Assembly (NCBI GenBank): GCA_964019135.1
Contig: OZ025248.1
Span: forward strand, 36,387,670 to 36,451,669
Direction: 5' to 3'
Source of the DNA: Arenicola marina
Lineage: Eukaryota; Annelida; Polychaeta; Arenicolidae
Length of the DNA: 64,000 bases
Below, one piece after another: positions 1 through 20,439 of the stretch; the first letter of the stretch is position 1, and every line of letters begins with the position of its first letter. A program made the translations under genes and the position numbers. The notes beneath the pieces were generated by a model. That model was not told the origin of the DNA. It saw only the letters and a program-made list of their open reading frames with translations, and ran no database searches.

Positions 1-2005
1 GGCTGTATACGCCATGATGAGAATAGTCCGGCTATGTACTTTTCATGAGAATGTAGTCGGACTATGAAACCCATACTGAGAAAGTAGTGGGGCTATACAC
101 CTCATGAATAATCTGGCTGCACGCCATATGAACACAGCCCAGCTACACACTTCATGAGGAATATGCAGTCAGGATATACCCCTCATGCCAAAGAATATTG
201 TCCCATCAAAACCTCATGATGTGAATACAAGCCGTCTATACACCTCATGATGAGAATACAGGTGGCCTATACACCTATTGATGTAAATACAAGCCGTCTA
301 TACACCTATTGATGTAAATACAGGCCGTCTATACACCTCATGATGAGAACACAGGCCATCTATACACCTCATGATGAGAACACAGGCCGTCTATACACCT
401 CATGATGAGAACACAGGCCGTCTATACACCTCATGATGAGAACACAGGCCGTCTATACACCTCATGATGAGAATGCAGGCCGCCTATACACCTCATGATG
501 AGAATACAGGTGGCCTATACACCTCATGATGAGAACACAGGCCGTCTATACACCTCATGATGAGAATGCAGGCCGCCTATACACCTCATGATGAGAATTC
601 AGGTAGCCTATTACACCCCATGATGAGAATACAGGCCGTCTATACACCTCATGATGAGAACACAGGCCGTCTATACACCTCATGATGAGAATGCAGGCCG
701 CCAATACACCTCATGATGAGAATACAGGTGGCCTATACACCTCATGATGTAAATACGGGCCGCCTATACACCTTATGATGAGAATAAAGCCCGCATTTAC
801 ACCTCATGATGTGAATACAGGCCGCCTATATACCTCATGATGAGAATTCAGGTAGCCTATTACACCCCATGATGAGAATAAAGGCCGCATTTACACCTCA
901 TGATGTGAATACAGGCCGCTTATACACCCCATGATGAGAATACAGTCCACCTATAAACCTCATGATGAGAATAAAGGCCGTCTGTACACATCATGATGGG
1001 AATACAGGCCGCGTATACACCTCATGATGAGAATACAGGCCATCTATACACCTCATGGTAAGAATACAGGTCGCCTATACACTTCATAATGAAAATACAG
1101 GTCGCCTATACACCTCATGATGAGAATACAGGTTGCCTATACACCTCATGATGAGAATAAAGGCCGCATTTACACCTCATGTGAATACAGGCTGCCTATA
1201 CATCTCATGATGAGAATACAGGCCGCCTATACACCTATTGATGTAAATACAGGCCGTCTATACCCCTCATGATGAGAATACAGGCTGTCTATACACCTCA
1301 TGATGAGAATGCAGGCCGCCTATACACCTCATGATGAGAATACAGGTGGCCTATACACCTATGGGGCGGCTAGTTGATTTAAATACAGCCCGCCTATACA
1401 CCTCATGATGAGAATAAAGCCCGCATTTACAACTCATGATCTCAATACAGGCCGCCTATATACCTCATGATGAGAATACAGGTACCCTATTAAACCTCAT
1501 GATGAGAATAGAGGCCGCATTTACGCCTCATGATGAGAATACAGGCAGCTTATACACCTCATGATGAGAATACAGTCTGCCTATAAACCTCATGATGAGA
1601 ATAAAGGCTGTCTGTACACATCATGATGGGAATACAGTCCGCGTATATACCTCATGGTAAGAATACAGGTCACCTATACACCTCATAATAAAAATACAGG
1701 TCGCCTATACACCTCATGATGAGAATAAAGGCCGCATTTACCCCTCATGTGAATACAGGCTGCCTATACATCTCATGATGAGAATACAGGCCGCCTATAC
1801 ACCTACTGATGTAAATATAGACCGCCTCTACAACTCATGGTGAGAACACAGTTCTATAACCTTATGATGAGAATACATGCAGCTTAGACACCTAATGATG
1901 AGAATACAGGTCGCTTATACACCTCATGATGATAATACAGGCCGCCTATACCCCTCATGATGAAAACACAAGCCGCCTATATACCTCATGATGAGAATAC
2001 AGGTT
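1..2005. repeat. 31-bp minisatellite, about 64 units
   Basis: The sequence is a continuous tandem array with a 31-bp unit of the form CCTCATGATGAGAATACAGG followed by CCGCCTATACA. The array is already under way at base 1, so it is truncated by the window edge. Units fall into variant classes (AATAAAGGCCGCATTTAC, TTGATGTAAATACAGG and others). The order of variants at about 740-1250 recurs at about 1370-1820, so there is a higher-order repeat of roughly 600 bp. There is no coding potential. It lies downstream of FDX1. Confidence 0.95.
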
Positions 2006-2075
2006 GAGTAAAATTTCTAAACCGGGTGAACTTTGAGAAGTACTGTTCAATAAAATTGGTTCACAATGGTTCATT

Positions 2076-2081
2076 TTTATT
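2076..2081 (-). promoter_or_regulatory. candidate poly(A) signal of FDX1
   Basis: TTTATT on the plus strand reads AATAAA on the minus strand, about 310 bases beyond the FDX1 stop codon. It is the nearest canonical hexamer I noticed downstream. The intervening 2082-2388 would be the 3' UTR and shows nothing else. Confidence 0.4.
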
Positions 2082-2388
2082 CCCTGATTACAGTCAGACA
2101 AAACCACATCAGCCAGATTATACTTATCATAAGATAATGCCATCATAATAATGCCATCATAATAAGAATGTCATTATTATAGAGAATATACTATTATTAC
2201 AGAGAAAAGTGTAAAATAAGTTGTACTTAACTCATTGCCTTAGCGACATTAACGACATACATAACAACGGCAAAAATACGACAATCAAATGTAACAGGGC
2301 AGGACATCACTGTTAATGAAGTAGACTTCAGGGTAAAACATTTCATCTTTCCTAAGTGATTTTGAATCTGTATCGGGTCAGATCACAG

Positions 2389-5300
2389 CTATACCTCACG
2401 CGCATCTGCGACCCCTGCGGGGACCTTGATCTCCCACCCGTCCATCGCCTTGGTTACAACCACTTGGCAGCCAAGGCGGGAACTGAAAGCAAATATTTAA
2501 AGCAAATATTATACCATTCAGCATTTGATCCACTATTCCCAGTTAAGAGAGTTCACAAAGTCGCTTGTCGGAGGACATTTTTTTCAAGTGAGTAATAAGT
2601 GAGATTTACTTAAACAATTAATGGTTGGTAACATGGTAATAGGACCAGAAAAGTTTTTTGGCGAGACACGTTTTGAGCAAATAGGAATATTAGCCGTTTG
2701 AAGCTATTTTTTGCTTTTCCTTTACTCATTTATTTTCTACTGTTTATAAATTTGTTCCATTCGTTAATCCTCTGGTAGTGTCTCGTTATTAGGTAATGTA
2801 TACACGCCATAAGGCCGTACTTTAACAGCGCATACCCTTACAATACCAGTTTCTCACATGAATAAATATTTAGCTTCATTAACAGATAGTTCAAGACAAG
2901 ATGGCGAGAATGTTACATCACTACAACTCAGCTGTTAACTCTAAGATCTGAACAAGATGCATGGCACGCCAAACCAGTCGTCGTCAAAACTGCATTAGAA
3001 GAGGCCTATGTATCTTTGATTTCTTAGTATTCCTTTCAAAATTAATACCATTGACGTTTACCAAATCCAGATTATGCACCCTACATTGATAAGTATCTGT
3101 CCAACCGCTCATTCGGAGGTAATGTTCAGTCCGTTAAACTCTATTTGACACATGTATATGGTCTCATCTTGTTAGTGTACACGTTTTCCGTGCAATAAGG
3201 TATGCATTATTATGGCTGTCTTCATGCTAAACCAACTTTAGCCAAAACTATCCTAAGATGTTACAATGATCACAATGCAGGATTACATTTTTTTCTAGGG
3301 AGGACATTGTCGTATGATGAACTTTAACTTACGTGTCACACAGTTCGTAGGCTAAATCTAACATGTCCAGTTCCTCGTCAGTAGGCTTTTCCGGAATCTG
3401 CTCAAAATGTTCCGGCTTGAACTGCAGGTGGCAGGTTGAGCAGGCTAGCGTCCCTTCGCAAGCACCTGAAGAAACGCACGACGTAATATGATAACTTCTT
3501 ACTTTGTAATAGTGTAATGAGCTCAGAATTTAAAAAAACGGAAATTCAGTTCATTTCCCTAAGGCCACCATTAGAATCAGTATAGATATGTTTTGGAAAG
3601 GTTATTGTAGAATCCTTGTAAGAGTTGCATGGCTATAACCTGTTTTAAACCCGAACATGATGGCATTCCAAACAATGGTAACAGAAGATCAATGGCAAAC
3701 ATGACTTAAGCAACTTTTTGTTGCTTATCACCTTAGGGCAAACAGATGACAGAAAGTTACATAGCCAATACTGCGATTACTGAAAATAAACAAACCAAAT
3801 TTATTTAACATTGGACATCGCAGGATATGATATTGCATGTTATGACAATAAATAATTAAATGCATCATCAACTGTTTTACTTACCAAATCCGTCTACGTC
3901 AATATCGTTATCCACAATCACGTCTAAGAGGTTTTCCCCTACTTTGGCTTTCGTTGACAGACGTCTCCCATCATACATAATAAAATGTACGGTCACTCTG
4001 CAAGAACCAGAAACACAGGTAAGCACAACTGCAAACACACATAAATATGTATGACATGACTGACGTTACTTGGGCTGTCAAGAGCAGCAGCAGCCAGGGT
4101 CAAGAGACCCACGCCGTCTCGGGCTGTCAGAGAGGAGTCAGGGTTAGGAGACCCATGCTGTCATGGGCTGTCAGAGAGGAGTCAGGGTCAGGAGACCCAC
4201 GCTGTCTTGGGCTGTCAGAGAGGAGTCAGGGTCAGGACACCCAAGCCATCTTGGGATGTCAGAGAGGAGTCAGGGTCAGGAAACCCAGGCTGTCTTGGGC
4301 TGTCAGAGAGGAGTCAGGGTCAGGAGACCCACACTGTCTTGCGCTGTCAGAGAGGAGTCAGGGTCAGGAGACCCACGCTGTCTTGGGCTGTCAGAGAGGA
4401 GTCAGGGTCAGGAGACCCATGCCGTCTTGGGCTGTCAGAGAGGTGTCAGGCTCAGGAGACCCACACTATCTTGGGCTGTCAGAGAGGAGTCAGGGTCGGG
4501 AGACTGATCAATGCTGTCTTGTGCTGTTAGAGAGGAGTCAGGGTCAGGAGACCCACGCTGTCTTGGGCTGTCAGAGAGGAGTCAGTGTCAGGAGACCCAT
4601 GCCGTCTTGGGCTGTCAGAGAGGAGTCAGGCTCAGGAGACCCACACTATCTTGGGCTGTCAGAGAGGAGTCAGGGTCGGGAGACTGATCAATGCTGTCTT
4701 GTGCTGTTAGAGAGGAGTCAGGGTCAGGAGACCCACACTATCTTGGGCTGTCAGAGAGGAGTCAGGGTCGGGAGACTGATGCTGTCTTGGACTGTCAGAG
4801 AGGAGTCAGGATCAGGAGACCCATGCCAACTTGGGCTGTCAGAGAGGACGTCAGGGTAAGGGGACCCACACCGTCTTGGGCTGTCAGAGAGGAGTCAGGG
4901 TCAGGAGACTGATGCTGTCTTGGGCTGTCAGAGAGGAGTCAGGGTCAGGAGACCCACGCCAACTTGGGCTGTCAGAGAGGATGTCAGGGTCAGGAGACCC
5001 ACGCCAACTTGGGCTGTCAGAGAGGATGTCAGGGTAAGGGGACCCACACTGTCTTGGGCTGTCAGAGAGGAGTCCAGGTCAGGAGACCCACGCTGTCTTG
5101 GGCTGTCAGAGAGAAGTCAGGGTTAGGAGACCCATGCCATCTTGGGCTGTCATAGAGGAGTCAAGATCAGGAGACCTACGCCCTCTTGCGCTGTCACAGA
5201 GGAGTCCAGGTCAGGAGACCCACGTCGTCTTGGGCTGTCAGAAAGGAGTCCAGGTCAGGAGACCCACGCCATCTTGGGCTGTCAAAGAGGAGTCCGGGTC

Positions 5301-6759
5301 AGGAGACCCATTGTCTTAGACTGTCAGAGAGGAGTCAGACTCAGGAGATCCCTATAGTCAGGAGTCTATAGAAAGGAAATAGTCTCATACTACAGAGCTC
5401 CAACTTTTCAAACAGGAATAACCATTTAAGTAATGAAATGCTGATTGATCACCTGTCTATTTGTTGATTTTATTGCGCATACTATGGGATAATAGCAAAT
5501 ATTTCTAATAATGCTCCCAAATAATTTAAAGTTGCATGTCGAGCTCTTTCCCGCTAAAACTAATGAGGTCAAAATACATATAAGAATCAGTCCTTGAATC
5601 ATTCAAGACTTCTTTTATCCATACTCCACCCATACCAGACTGCCAAATAGTGTCCCTCAGCCTTGTCCGTGATATCAATTTACCACAATTTTTCATTTTA
5701 GTAGTAAACGTCATCAGTTTGTGTGCTTCGCGATGCTTTGGTATAAGTAGCAGTGCCGCGACCAAGTTCTGTGGTGTCCCGGGATAGACACGTTTGCCAC
5801 ACCACAGCCGAAACGGCGATGTTTATCAGGTTTCTAAATTTATAGAATGAAACAATCAAGTTTTCTGCAAATTTTGATATAAATTTCGCCTAGGCTTAGT
5901 TTTAGCGGGAAACAACTCCACATGCAACTTTAAGGCAGTGGATATTTGACCATGACCAGATACCAATGGTGTGGGCTGTTTTGCCGGATCTTGCCGCTCA
6001 TTGGCTTCTTTATGATATAATTTATGGACCGTTCAGCACTATTTTACTGGCAGGCTTCAATTCTGGCATAAGATTGAATGCTGTATCAACATGGCACTGA
6101 GATACATTTATCTATTCATTTCTCAACCAAATAAACTGGCATTGAAACATATTCATATTCCAGCTGTATCTCAGTGCTACCTTACCAGGCCCGTCTCCAA
6201 CGTATCACGGGGTGCCGTTAGAGCCAGGCAGCATTTGCTATCTTTGCGATGTTGCAGCGCATATTTTCGAGTATAGGGCACACAGGTTTTAACTAACCGA
6301 CAAAATATGGATCTTTTCAGAATCCTTATGCAATTTACTGACCTGGCGGAAGGAAAATAACTTACTTTGATTTATTGTCCTAACTTGCAATGTCAGCGCT
6401 TTTTCTGGGCACATTTATTTGATCAGTGCCAGCCCGCGCCATTATGCACTGCAACACCGCAAAGACAGCAAATGCTGCCTGGCTCTAACGGCACCCCGTG
6501 ATGCGTAGTTAGATACAGGCCTGGTAAACAGGTAAAGTGCTACCAAGTCCGAGTACCGTCAAGAACGGAGAAGTCAACCAGTTACTTACGTTTCTTTCTG
6601 TGGAAATGGTTTCGTGGAACTGAATCTTCGCTCCGGTGCATCACACTTTTTTACGGTTACATTCAGAGGTGATAATTTCGGCACTGTGACACATGTTCTC
6701 GTTGCAAATCTGCAAAAGGTACGAGTCACAGGTAAGATACGTCTGCACAAGGAGGCCAT
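2389..6759 (-). CDS. FDX1: mitochondrial [2Fe-2S] ferredoxin (adrenodoxin)
   Basis: Four coding exons on the minus strand: 6590-6759, 3885-3997, 3333-3465 and 2389-2482, all with GT-AG borders and compatible phases, giving 169 aa. Residues 1 to about 56 ([15 protein letters not shown]...) are Arg-rich and almost free of acidic residues, as in a mitochondrial transit peptide. The mature part starts [11 protein letters not shown]. The cluster ligands are Cys97, Cys103, Cys106 (motif [11 protein letters not shown]) and Cys144 (SRLGCQ). The acidic partner-docking helix [13 protein letters not shown] is present. By family, the protein carries electrons from ferredoxin reductase to mitochondrial P450s and to Fe-S or lipoyl assembly. 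The motif [14 protein letters not shown] is closer to FDX1 than to FDX2 (GACEASLACSTCHV). The start at 6759 is the first ATG; an in-frame GTG lies 8 codons upstream. Human FDX1 is 184 aa, so the length is normal. Intron 1 (2.6 kb) holds a 44-bp minisatellite and two inverted-repeat elements. Confidence 0.95.
4076..5362. repeat. 44-bp minisatellite in FDX1 intron 1
   Basis: About 29 tandem units of 44 bp built on GCTGTCAGAGAGGAGTCAGG plus GTCAGGAGACCCACGCTGTC. A variant with GGAGACTGATCAATGCTGTC appears at about 4498 and again about 180 bp later, showing a duplication of about four units. Because 44 is not a multiple of 3 and stop codons are rare in the unit, long spurious reading frames (up to 270 codons) cross it in several frames. 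None has the features of a gene. Confidence 0.95.
5526..5933. mobile_element. MITE-like element, copy 1 (408 bp)
   Basis: The ends are inverted repeats of about 38 bp: TTAAAGTTGCATGTCGAGCT on the left and, read from the other strand, TTAAAGTTGCATGTGGAGTT on the right, both continuing into CCCGCTAAAACTAA. The interior has no transposase. A second copy of nearly equal length lies at 40260-40661. It is a non-autonomous DNA transposon in FDX1 intron 1. Confidence 0.8.
6183..6525. mobile_element. inverted-repeat element in FDX1 intron 1
   Basis: Two arms of about 80 bp face each other. The left arm has TACCAGGCCCG, then ATCACGGGGTGCCGTTAGAG and CCAGGCAGCATTTGCT; the right arm (6442-6525) is their reverse complement with few mismatches. 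The spacer is about 175 bp and has no coding potential. This is typical of a MITE. Confidence 0.75.
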
Positions 6760-9717
6760 TCTGAACCGGAAGTGCAGACGCACTCTCTCCCAGCACCTTG
6801 GCGAGTTTGCAATCCGACTCGCTCACAACCGGCTCATAACGTAAAGAAGTCCTCTATGATGCGCCCAACTCAGTCAATATAGGGCCCTAATGGATATAGT
6901 GTAACACTATCATTAGTTCATAATAAGTTTGATTCGTACACAAAATTACCTCATTTCAACAAGAGTGGCTAAGTAAGTAACTGGGTAAACATAAGTAAGC
7001 CTTAACACAATCTCCGCGGAAGCAAACGTTGGCGGTTGCAAGGCTTCATCACGCTACACTCGCTAGGTGTCGCGCCGGTCCAACGAGTGCAACGAGGGCA
7101 AGTTTGCGTTTCACGACAAAATTTGGCAGGCTGCCAGCGGCTCTGTGAAGCTGTGGCGGACCAAAGCGAAGGAGAGAGGCGGACGGCGTCAGCTGTGAAA
7201 AAAATGATAACATTTTAGGCGGCAGGGGCTTAGGGAAGTTAAACAGCCAGGATATAAATCTAAGGGGAACCGGGTAATGTCTTTGATGGGGGTCTTTTAG
7301 CCCTGATCCATAGCCCTCACAACCTCAACCCTAACTGGCCCTAACGGGAGTGGAAGGCCTTCTGCCTATCAGCTTGTTGTCAGAAGGGTCAAGTTTACTG
7401 GGCTAGGGGTCTTTGATCAGTCTTCGATCGTTATTCGTTAATATTTGCCAGGACATAGTCGCTATTATAAAAATAGGGCTACCTTTTGGCCAGACTGCAT
7501 AGGAAAAGTGTAGCTGGTGTATTTGCCATTAGCGTGATATTACTTATGTACAGAGGTTAATGCATATTACGTTAATTTGGCATATGTTTTCCATAGTCTA
7601 GTTGAAACATCAAAACTGAGTGATATGGATCAGTGCCAAAGTGCCTGTTTTCTTGTACTATGGTGCTCCCGGCCTGCGACTTTCAACTTTCAATGATGGG
7701 GATCTCTCCAACGCATTTAGAGCTCTATATATTTCCTTTTAGTACGAGAACTCGCCGCATTTACCTGTGTGAATATACACAGTTGTTTCACACAGAACTA
7801 CATGTAGATGGTCATACCAGTTAGGTGTAAATTCCAAATGAAGTCTGAATAAACGATTTTGGTTACCAAACAAGAGATGCTTCCTCAATGAAGTTGCGTA
7901 CATAAAACACATATTGTTGTGCTAAAAGGTTTATTGCTCAGAAAGTCTACATGGTAGACATTGATATGGCTTATAATATTCTTTTACAGTGTAGCATGCC
8001 AAACACAGCCTAAAGCACCCACAATATATATATTAGATATATACTGTTTATATGGTTAAGATTGTCAGACGATAAGAGACATACGATCGTGTGAACCAAC
8101 TTTACTTTCAAATTGACTTGTGAAGAACTAATAAATTACGAATTAGCTTCAAACTGAAACCCACACTACACCAGTAAACGTTTCAGCCATTAACTCCAAT
8201 GTATCTTAATAGGCCAGATGCGCTTTCATGGTGTTGTCGTAAATCATGCTTTCATAAAAAAAGTTAAGCTCACAAAATCTTAGTAGGTCACATTCCCAAA
8301 ACACTAAAATATGCATAAACATCAAAATATCCATCTAGGGTGGTGCGCGAACCTGGTGCGTATTCATAATGCCGGTAGAAAAAAATACACAGAATAACCA
8401 TTTCCGATTGTCGGCGGAGATGTAAACCATGCAGACAGGCAGATTGCCACAACGTAATCATTTTCTATCAACCTTGATATTGTATTTCCATGACATTACG
8501 TTTCAATTAAAAAATTTAACACATAACCATGCATAACAAGAGACTGAATATTTGTGTTGCTTAGCTGTCTAGCCCCTAGCACCCCAGCTCCCTTTTACTC
8601 CACGGTCTTGCAGCGGATACGTCGAAGACGACCGTTCATGTTGCTGAGCACACCAGCCACCCGAAGCTTATTCCTGCTACGATACGATCAAACAATAGCC
8701 TGTTAAATAGTTGATAGTTAAATCCCGCCCGTATGTTTCAATTGTATACAGAACCAATCAAATACAGGACGGTCATCTGAGCTTCCTTTCCAAGGTATTC
8801 GAGTTGTGACACCATGATGCATAAAACTACCTATGGAAAATCCAATTAATTCGGAATAAATCCGATGTAGCAACGTACTCACACTCAGGATTTGACTACT
8901 TGGGCGATCAACACAGCATATTCCAAACATCCAAAAAACCTGTGTAACTTCTGGTTCAAATACAACGTGAATATCCTGGTACATTATAAACAAAGAACCC
9001 GAACAGTCTGCACTCTACTAGCACCAATGTGGTAATGGGATAACATGACAACTATAGCAGGTAGTCTACAACACGTGAAACATACATTGTTGTTTTTAGG
9101 GCACTTTTGTGCATGCAGGGGCTAAACTGAGCCGAGGAACCTCGCGGTACGATGAAGGATGAAAGGATGAAACAAGCTTCAGATCATGTGCCCGGGCCCG
9201 GATTCCAGGTGGGGGGGGGGGGGGGCTATACTATGACAAGTGAAGACCAGATGGCAAAAAAAAACGTGCGCAGGAATACAAACAAAACACCAAATCGTTT
9301 ATAAGAAGTAATATCACATATGCGGGTGCGTTATCAGTTTTATCATCACATCGAATAGCATGGTATTCGAGAAAACACCTGGGGCCATGTTATAGCCCAA
9401 CAACGCAAAAACAACAAAACAACGGTGGCTGAACTATAGATCCAGATGTCCAAAGGCCTATTAGCGGTTGCAGTAGTAACGGATAACTTGACACCTTCTC
9501 TAAAGTTATCATCGATTTATCGCCCGATGAATCTGTTACAAATCCGTGAGAGGTCAAATATCTCAAGACCAGGCAGACCTTAACATGGACATCTCAATAC
9601 CAACAATCCTTTATGCCGTGATACACAATGAATTTAAATATTAGCGAACCATTTCGGCGTAAATTAAGATAAGGCTACAGCACTCCGTATATATACAAGA
9701 GTTGAAACCTGCAACGC
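6760..9717. other. FDX1 upstream and MTF1 downstream sequence, no gene seen
   Basis: This stretch holds the FDX1 5' flank (6760 to about 7300) and the sequence downstream of MTF1. I see no conserved exon. At 9120-9225 there is a fragment related to 63425-63505 (GATGAAACA near GGCCCGGA), followed by a run of at least 14 Gs at about 9210. AT-rich sequence at 7900-9000 could be a long MTF1 3' UTR but nothing proves it. Confidence 0.5.
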
Positions 9718-9723
9718 TTTATT
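9718..9723 (-). promoter_or_regulatory. candidate poly(A) signal of MTF1
   Basis: TTTATT on the plus strand is AATAAA on the minus strand, about 500 bases after the MTF1 stop codon. Other hexamers further on (for example near 7930) are possible alternatives. Confidence 0.35.
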
Positions 9724-10223
9724 TCAGAAGACTAACCTATACAACCTAGTCTAGACCGCAACCCAAGACTTAAAATAACAATACCGTCTGGAGGAAGTAA
9801 CTTTATAACAATGGGAATATGAGGCAGGTACTAACGCTAACATGAAGTCACGGAAGCTCGTCATAAATCGACCCTTTATGGGTTAAGATACTTTTTACAA
9901 GTACGAGCATCAATTGATGTGATGAAACGTATTCATTGCCAATGAAGCGTAGAGTACCAGCGTAATTATGTACGGAGATATTTCTAGGATACAAGAACCA
10001 ATTCCTACATACATTGATTGCAGCCATTCGCGAAAACAAGGTATCCCATACAAATCTATTTCAATTGAGAGACGAGAAAAAATATAGCACTATGAGCATT
10101 GCCGGCTCTTGAACACTGAAATAGTGACATTGCGCTGGTAAAGTATATTGTCTGTAAATTTGACTAGGTAATAAGCCACACAAGGCATTCAAGCAACACT
10201 TATTTCTGAACAGCCTTCTGTCG

Positions 10224-18212
<7,989 letters not shown>

Positions 18213-18371
18213 ACGTGGTCGCTAATGAACAAGCCGCGCACCACCTTCAATATTCAGCAAATAATAACGGGGGCGGATCCCAGAATTTGAAAGGAGGAAG
18301 GGTTCCGAACTGCCCCCCCCCCCCCACACACAGATGCGTCCGTGAAGGGAACGAAATCACAGGGGGTGACC

Positions 18372-20436
18372 AGGGTTGAGTTGCGGAGCACGCTCGACCG
18401 CCGCGAACATTTTTGGTCACTCGGAGCTCGCTATGCAACAACATTGGTCACATCGAACTATTTCCATTTGTTGCGGGGATATCTACTAAATAAATGTCTT
18501 TACTTTGGAAATAGCAGGACAATCTAAATAGTGTAAATATTGATAAATAAAAGATAACTATAAAGCATCGATATTTACGGGTTATCCCCACTTATTTGAG
18601 AAGAATCATCGTCCAGAGTTTGATATTATCATGCGAGGCTGCTCTTGATCGCGGCGAACCATACCCCACTTCCGGTTCAAAATTGTACGCGTCCTTGACC
18701 AATCCGCCAAGTTCAAATCCTTATTTGTCGTTGCCGATGGCGTGCGCACGCGATCGACACCCATATGCAACGCACCCCAGGGTTGAGTTGCGGAGCACGC
18801 TCGACCGCCGCGAACATTTTTGGTCACTCGGAGCCCGCTATGCAACGACATTGGTCACATCGAACTATTTCCATTTGTTGCGGGGATATCTACTAAATAA
18901 ATGTCCTTACTTTGGAAATAGCAGCACAATCTAAATAGTGTAAATATTGATAAATAAAAGATAACTATAAAGCATCGAATTACGGGTTATCCTCACTTAG
19001 GGCGTGATCGATTCGTCTCTTCCAAAGTCTACCTCTTCCGGAAGAGTGCATGCAGTACGATCGTTTTGCCTCCTCTATTCCGAGAAGACCTCTTCTGCTC
19101 TTCCGCCCAGGTAGGTGGAAGAGAGAAGAGGTAGAGGCTATTCCAAGATGGCGGAAGCTAACTATGCAATATTCGCTCAGCGTGACAAAATAGGTTTTTG
19201 GGGAAATACATGAATGAAATAATGAATAAAATTCTGTGAAACATATGTAAGACCTTTTATTTTGTTATTTGAAAGATATGTGTCAGGTATATGAGGGCCC
19301 ATATATGCAGTTACCCATGTATCTATCTGTTGAAGCTGGGCGATAATATATGGACGTGGGCGATAAATTGTGAGCTATAAGTGAGTTTCCGTTGGCCATA
19401 TTGAAACTACACTTCCAACTCGTCACACGCGATCGATTCATCGCTCATATTCTCTATTTTTGGATGAGCTCTTCTCTTCCTGGAAGAGTTGAATCGATTA
19501 GACTCTTATTTGAGAAGAATCGTCGTCCAGAGTTAAATATTATCATGCGGGGCTGCTCTTGATCGCGGCGAACCATACCCCACTTCCGGTTCAAAATTGT
19601 ACGCGTCCTTGACCAATCCGCCAAGTTTAAATCCTTATTTGTCGTTGCCGATGGCGTGCGCACGCGATCGACACCCATATGCAACGCACCCCAGGGCTGC
19701 GTACCGTAGCACGACCGATCGCGATCGCAATCCTTACGGTACGACAAATAACGAATTGAACTTGGCGGATTGGTCAAGAATGCGTGCAATTTTTAAGCGG
19801 AAGTGGGGTATGGTTCGCCGCGATCAAGAGCAGTCCCGCATGATAATATTAAACTCTGAACGACGATTCTGCTCAGATAAGTGGGGATAACCCGTAAATA
19901 TCGATGCTTTATAATTATCTCTTATTTATCAATATTTTACACCATTTAGATTGTGCTGCTATTCCCAAAGTAAGGATAATTATTTGGTGGTTATCCCCGC
20001 AACAAATGGAAATAGTTCAATGCGACCAATGTCGTACCGTAGCAAGTTCCGAGTGACCAAAAATGTTCGCGGCGGTCGATCGTGCTGCGGTACGCGGCCC
20101 AGCGCTGCGTACCGTAGCACGATCATTCGCGGTACGACAAATAAGGAATTGAACTTGGCGGATTGGTCAAGGACGCGTGCAATTTTGAGGCGGAAGTGGG
20201 GTATGGTTCGCCGCTATCAAAAGTCCCGCATGATAATATTTAACTCTGGACGATGATTCTTCTCAAATACGTTGGGATAACCCGTAAATATCGATGCTTA
20301 ATAATTATCTTTTATTCATCAATATCTTACACTATTTTAGATTATGCTGCTGTTTCCAAAGTATTATTTGGTGGTTATCCCCGCAACAAATGAAAATAGT
20401 TCGATGTGACCAATGTCGTACCGTGGCGGTTTACAG
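18372..20436. repeat. large palindromic array of two alternating modules upstream of MTF1
   Basis: Two modules of about 200 bp alternate. Module Y begins near GTTGAGTTGCGGAGCACGC and ends near CGGGTTATCC. Module X contains CATACCCCACTTCCGGTTC and TTGACCAATCCGCCAAGTT. The order is Y (18372-18590), X (18590-18785), Y (18785-19003), X (19504-19697), then inverted X (19697-19890), Y (19885-20100), X (20100-20290), Y (20280-20436). The array is thus an inverted repeat centred near 19697. The left arm is interrupted by an insertion (19004-19503). The array starts about 160 bp upstream of the MTF1 start codon. No transposase is visible. Confidence 0.85.
19004..19503. mobile_element. nested insertion in the palindromic array
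   Basis: The host sequence CACTTATTTGAGAAGAATC is split: CACTTA lies before 19004 and CTTATTTGAGAAGAATC after 19503, so CTTA is probably the target duplication. The insert begins GGGCGTGATCGATTCGTCTC and ends near GTTGAATCGATTAGACT, with short inverted ends sharing ATCGATTC. It carries a YY1-like CAAGATGGCGG at about 19145. No transposase. Confidence 0.65.
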
Positions 20437-20439
20437 TTC

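Noticed and set aside
1-2005. Possible CRISPR-like array
   Set aside because: The 31-bp units are contiguous with no unique spacers, and the sequence is clearly from an animal genome.
4047-5371. Frames up to 270 codons with repeated [10 protein letters not shown]
   Set aside because: Artefact of the 44-bp minisatellite lying within an FDX1 intron on the opposite strand.
6590-6783. Longer FDX1 start at 6783 ([12 protein letters not shown])
   Set aside because: The codon at 6783 is GTG; the first ATG is at 6759 and gives a typical transit peptide.
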